Assembly (NCBI RefSeq): GCF_024790395.1 | Contig: NZ_JAJISC010000005.1 | Coordinates: 1-64,000, forward strand | DNA from: Halomonas dongshanensis | GTDB lineage: Bacteria > Pseudomonadota > Gammaproteobacteria > Pseudomonadales > Halomonadaceae | Direction of reading: 5' to 3' | DNA: 64,000 nt | In this document: positions 63,908 to 64,000 of the stretch, piece by piece | Position numbering within the stretch: position 1 is the first letter of the stretch | How the letters are laid out: each line of letters opens with the position of its first letter | Position numbers and translations under genes: made by a program | The notes under the pieces: generated by a model | What the model was told of the DNA's origin: nothing | Database searches by the model: none | The model's input: the letters and a program-made list of their open reading frames with translations, nothing else

Positions 63908-64000
63908 TCGTAGATCTCCTTGATGGGACGCTCGTAGCGCTCGCGGATCTGCTCGATCAGCGCCTGCTCGTCGTCGACGTCCAGGGCGTGGATCAACAGC
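63901..64000 (-). CDS. mnhE: cation/proton antiporter subunit E, C-terminal fragment (partial at window edge)
   Basis: The window end encodes the last 32 residues, beginning LLIHALDVDDEQALIEQI and ending IKEIYEC before TAA at 63901-63903. The segment IHALDxxD...IKxxYE is typical of the C-terminal tail of MrpE/MnhE. The 5' part lies outside the window. It is coupled to mnhF by overlap. Confidence 0.85.
   Translation of the reverse strand, partial: LLIHALDVDDEQALIEQIRERYERPIKEIYEC

Overview
The window is a GC-rich, densely coded stretch of a gammaproteobacterial chromosome. Protein sequences (RlmM, SlyA, EpmC, CmoAB, FadBA, Uup, PA0069-type radical SAM, Mrp/Pha antiporter subunits, DUF5924, DUF3549) point to the Halomonadaceae (Halomonas or a close relative). 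That placement is inferred from remembered family resemblance, not from a search. Almost everything is housekeeping or conserved accessory sequence. I see no prophage, transposon, CRISPR array or tRNA gene.

Layout. 1-307: 3' end of 23S rRNA, 5S rRNA and the rrn terminator. 422-10.2 kb: rlmM, an ABM-domain protein, tusA, a DUF3080 lipoprotein with a MATE exporter, epmC, tatD with a degenerate DEDDh exonuclease-like gene, uup and uspA. 10.4-18.7 kb: slyA, a DUF5924/DUF2914 membrane protein, the fatty-acid oxidation operon fadBA, and small proteins (DCC oxidoreductase, HEAT lipoprotein, PEBP-like, YjdM). 18.9-25.7 kb: SUF iron-sulfur operon (Rrf2 regulator-sufB-C-D-S-T), then sanA. 25.8-29.6 kb: rimK with its retropepsin-like partner, a DUF3549 protein and yqcC, with a cluster of DnaA-box-like sites between the last two. 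29.7-36.6 kb: ompW, then the proline catabolic cluster putP-putA-araC. 36.7-42.6 kb: YqaE-type protein, EamA transporter, nadK, phosphoesterase, rhomboid protease, yeaC, CopD-like protein. 42.7-49.4 kb: a terminal oxidase cluster (coxB, fused coxA-coxC, small membrane subunit, Cu P-type ATPase). 49.4-54.3 kb: wHTH protein, SOS-box radical SAM gene, Pho-box alkaline phosphatase, secreted protein, siderophore-interacting protein. 54.3-64 kb: cmoBA, pgi, parE-parC-serB and the end of an Mrp/Pha cation/proton antiporter operon.

Most interesting points. (1) Oxidase subunit II keeps a C-terminal cytochrome c domain but both CuA cysteines are Ser and one CuA His is Tyr, so it looks like a CuA-less oxidase with a c-heme. 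(2) Two intergenic elements 3.9 kb apart share the exact 13-mer GATCCCTTGCTTT just before an intrinsic terminator, and each is preceded by a sigma-E/AlgU-like promoter; they look like sibling small RNAs or terminated leaders. (3) Four crisp regulatory sites can be read directly: a perfect LexA box, a four-unit Pho box with exact 11-bp phasing, a type-1 IscR-like box on the SUF regulator, and three DnaA-like boxes in one 135-bp stretch.
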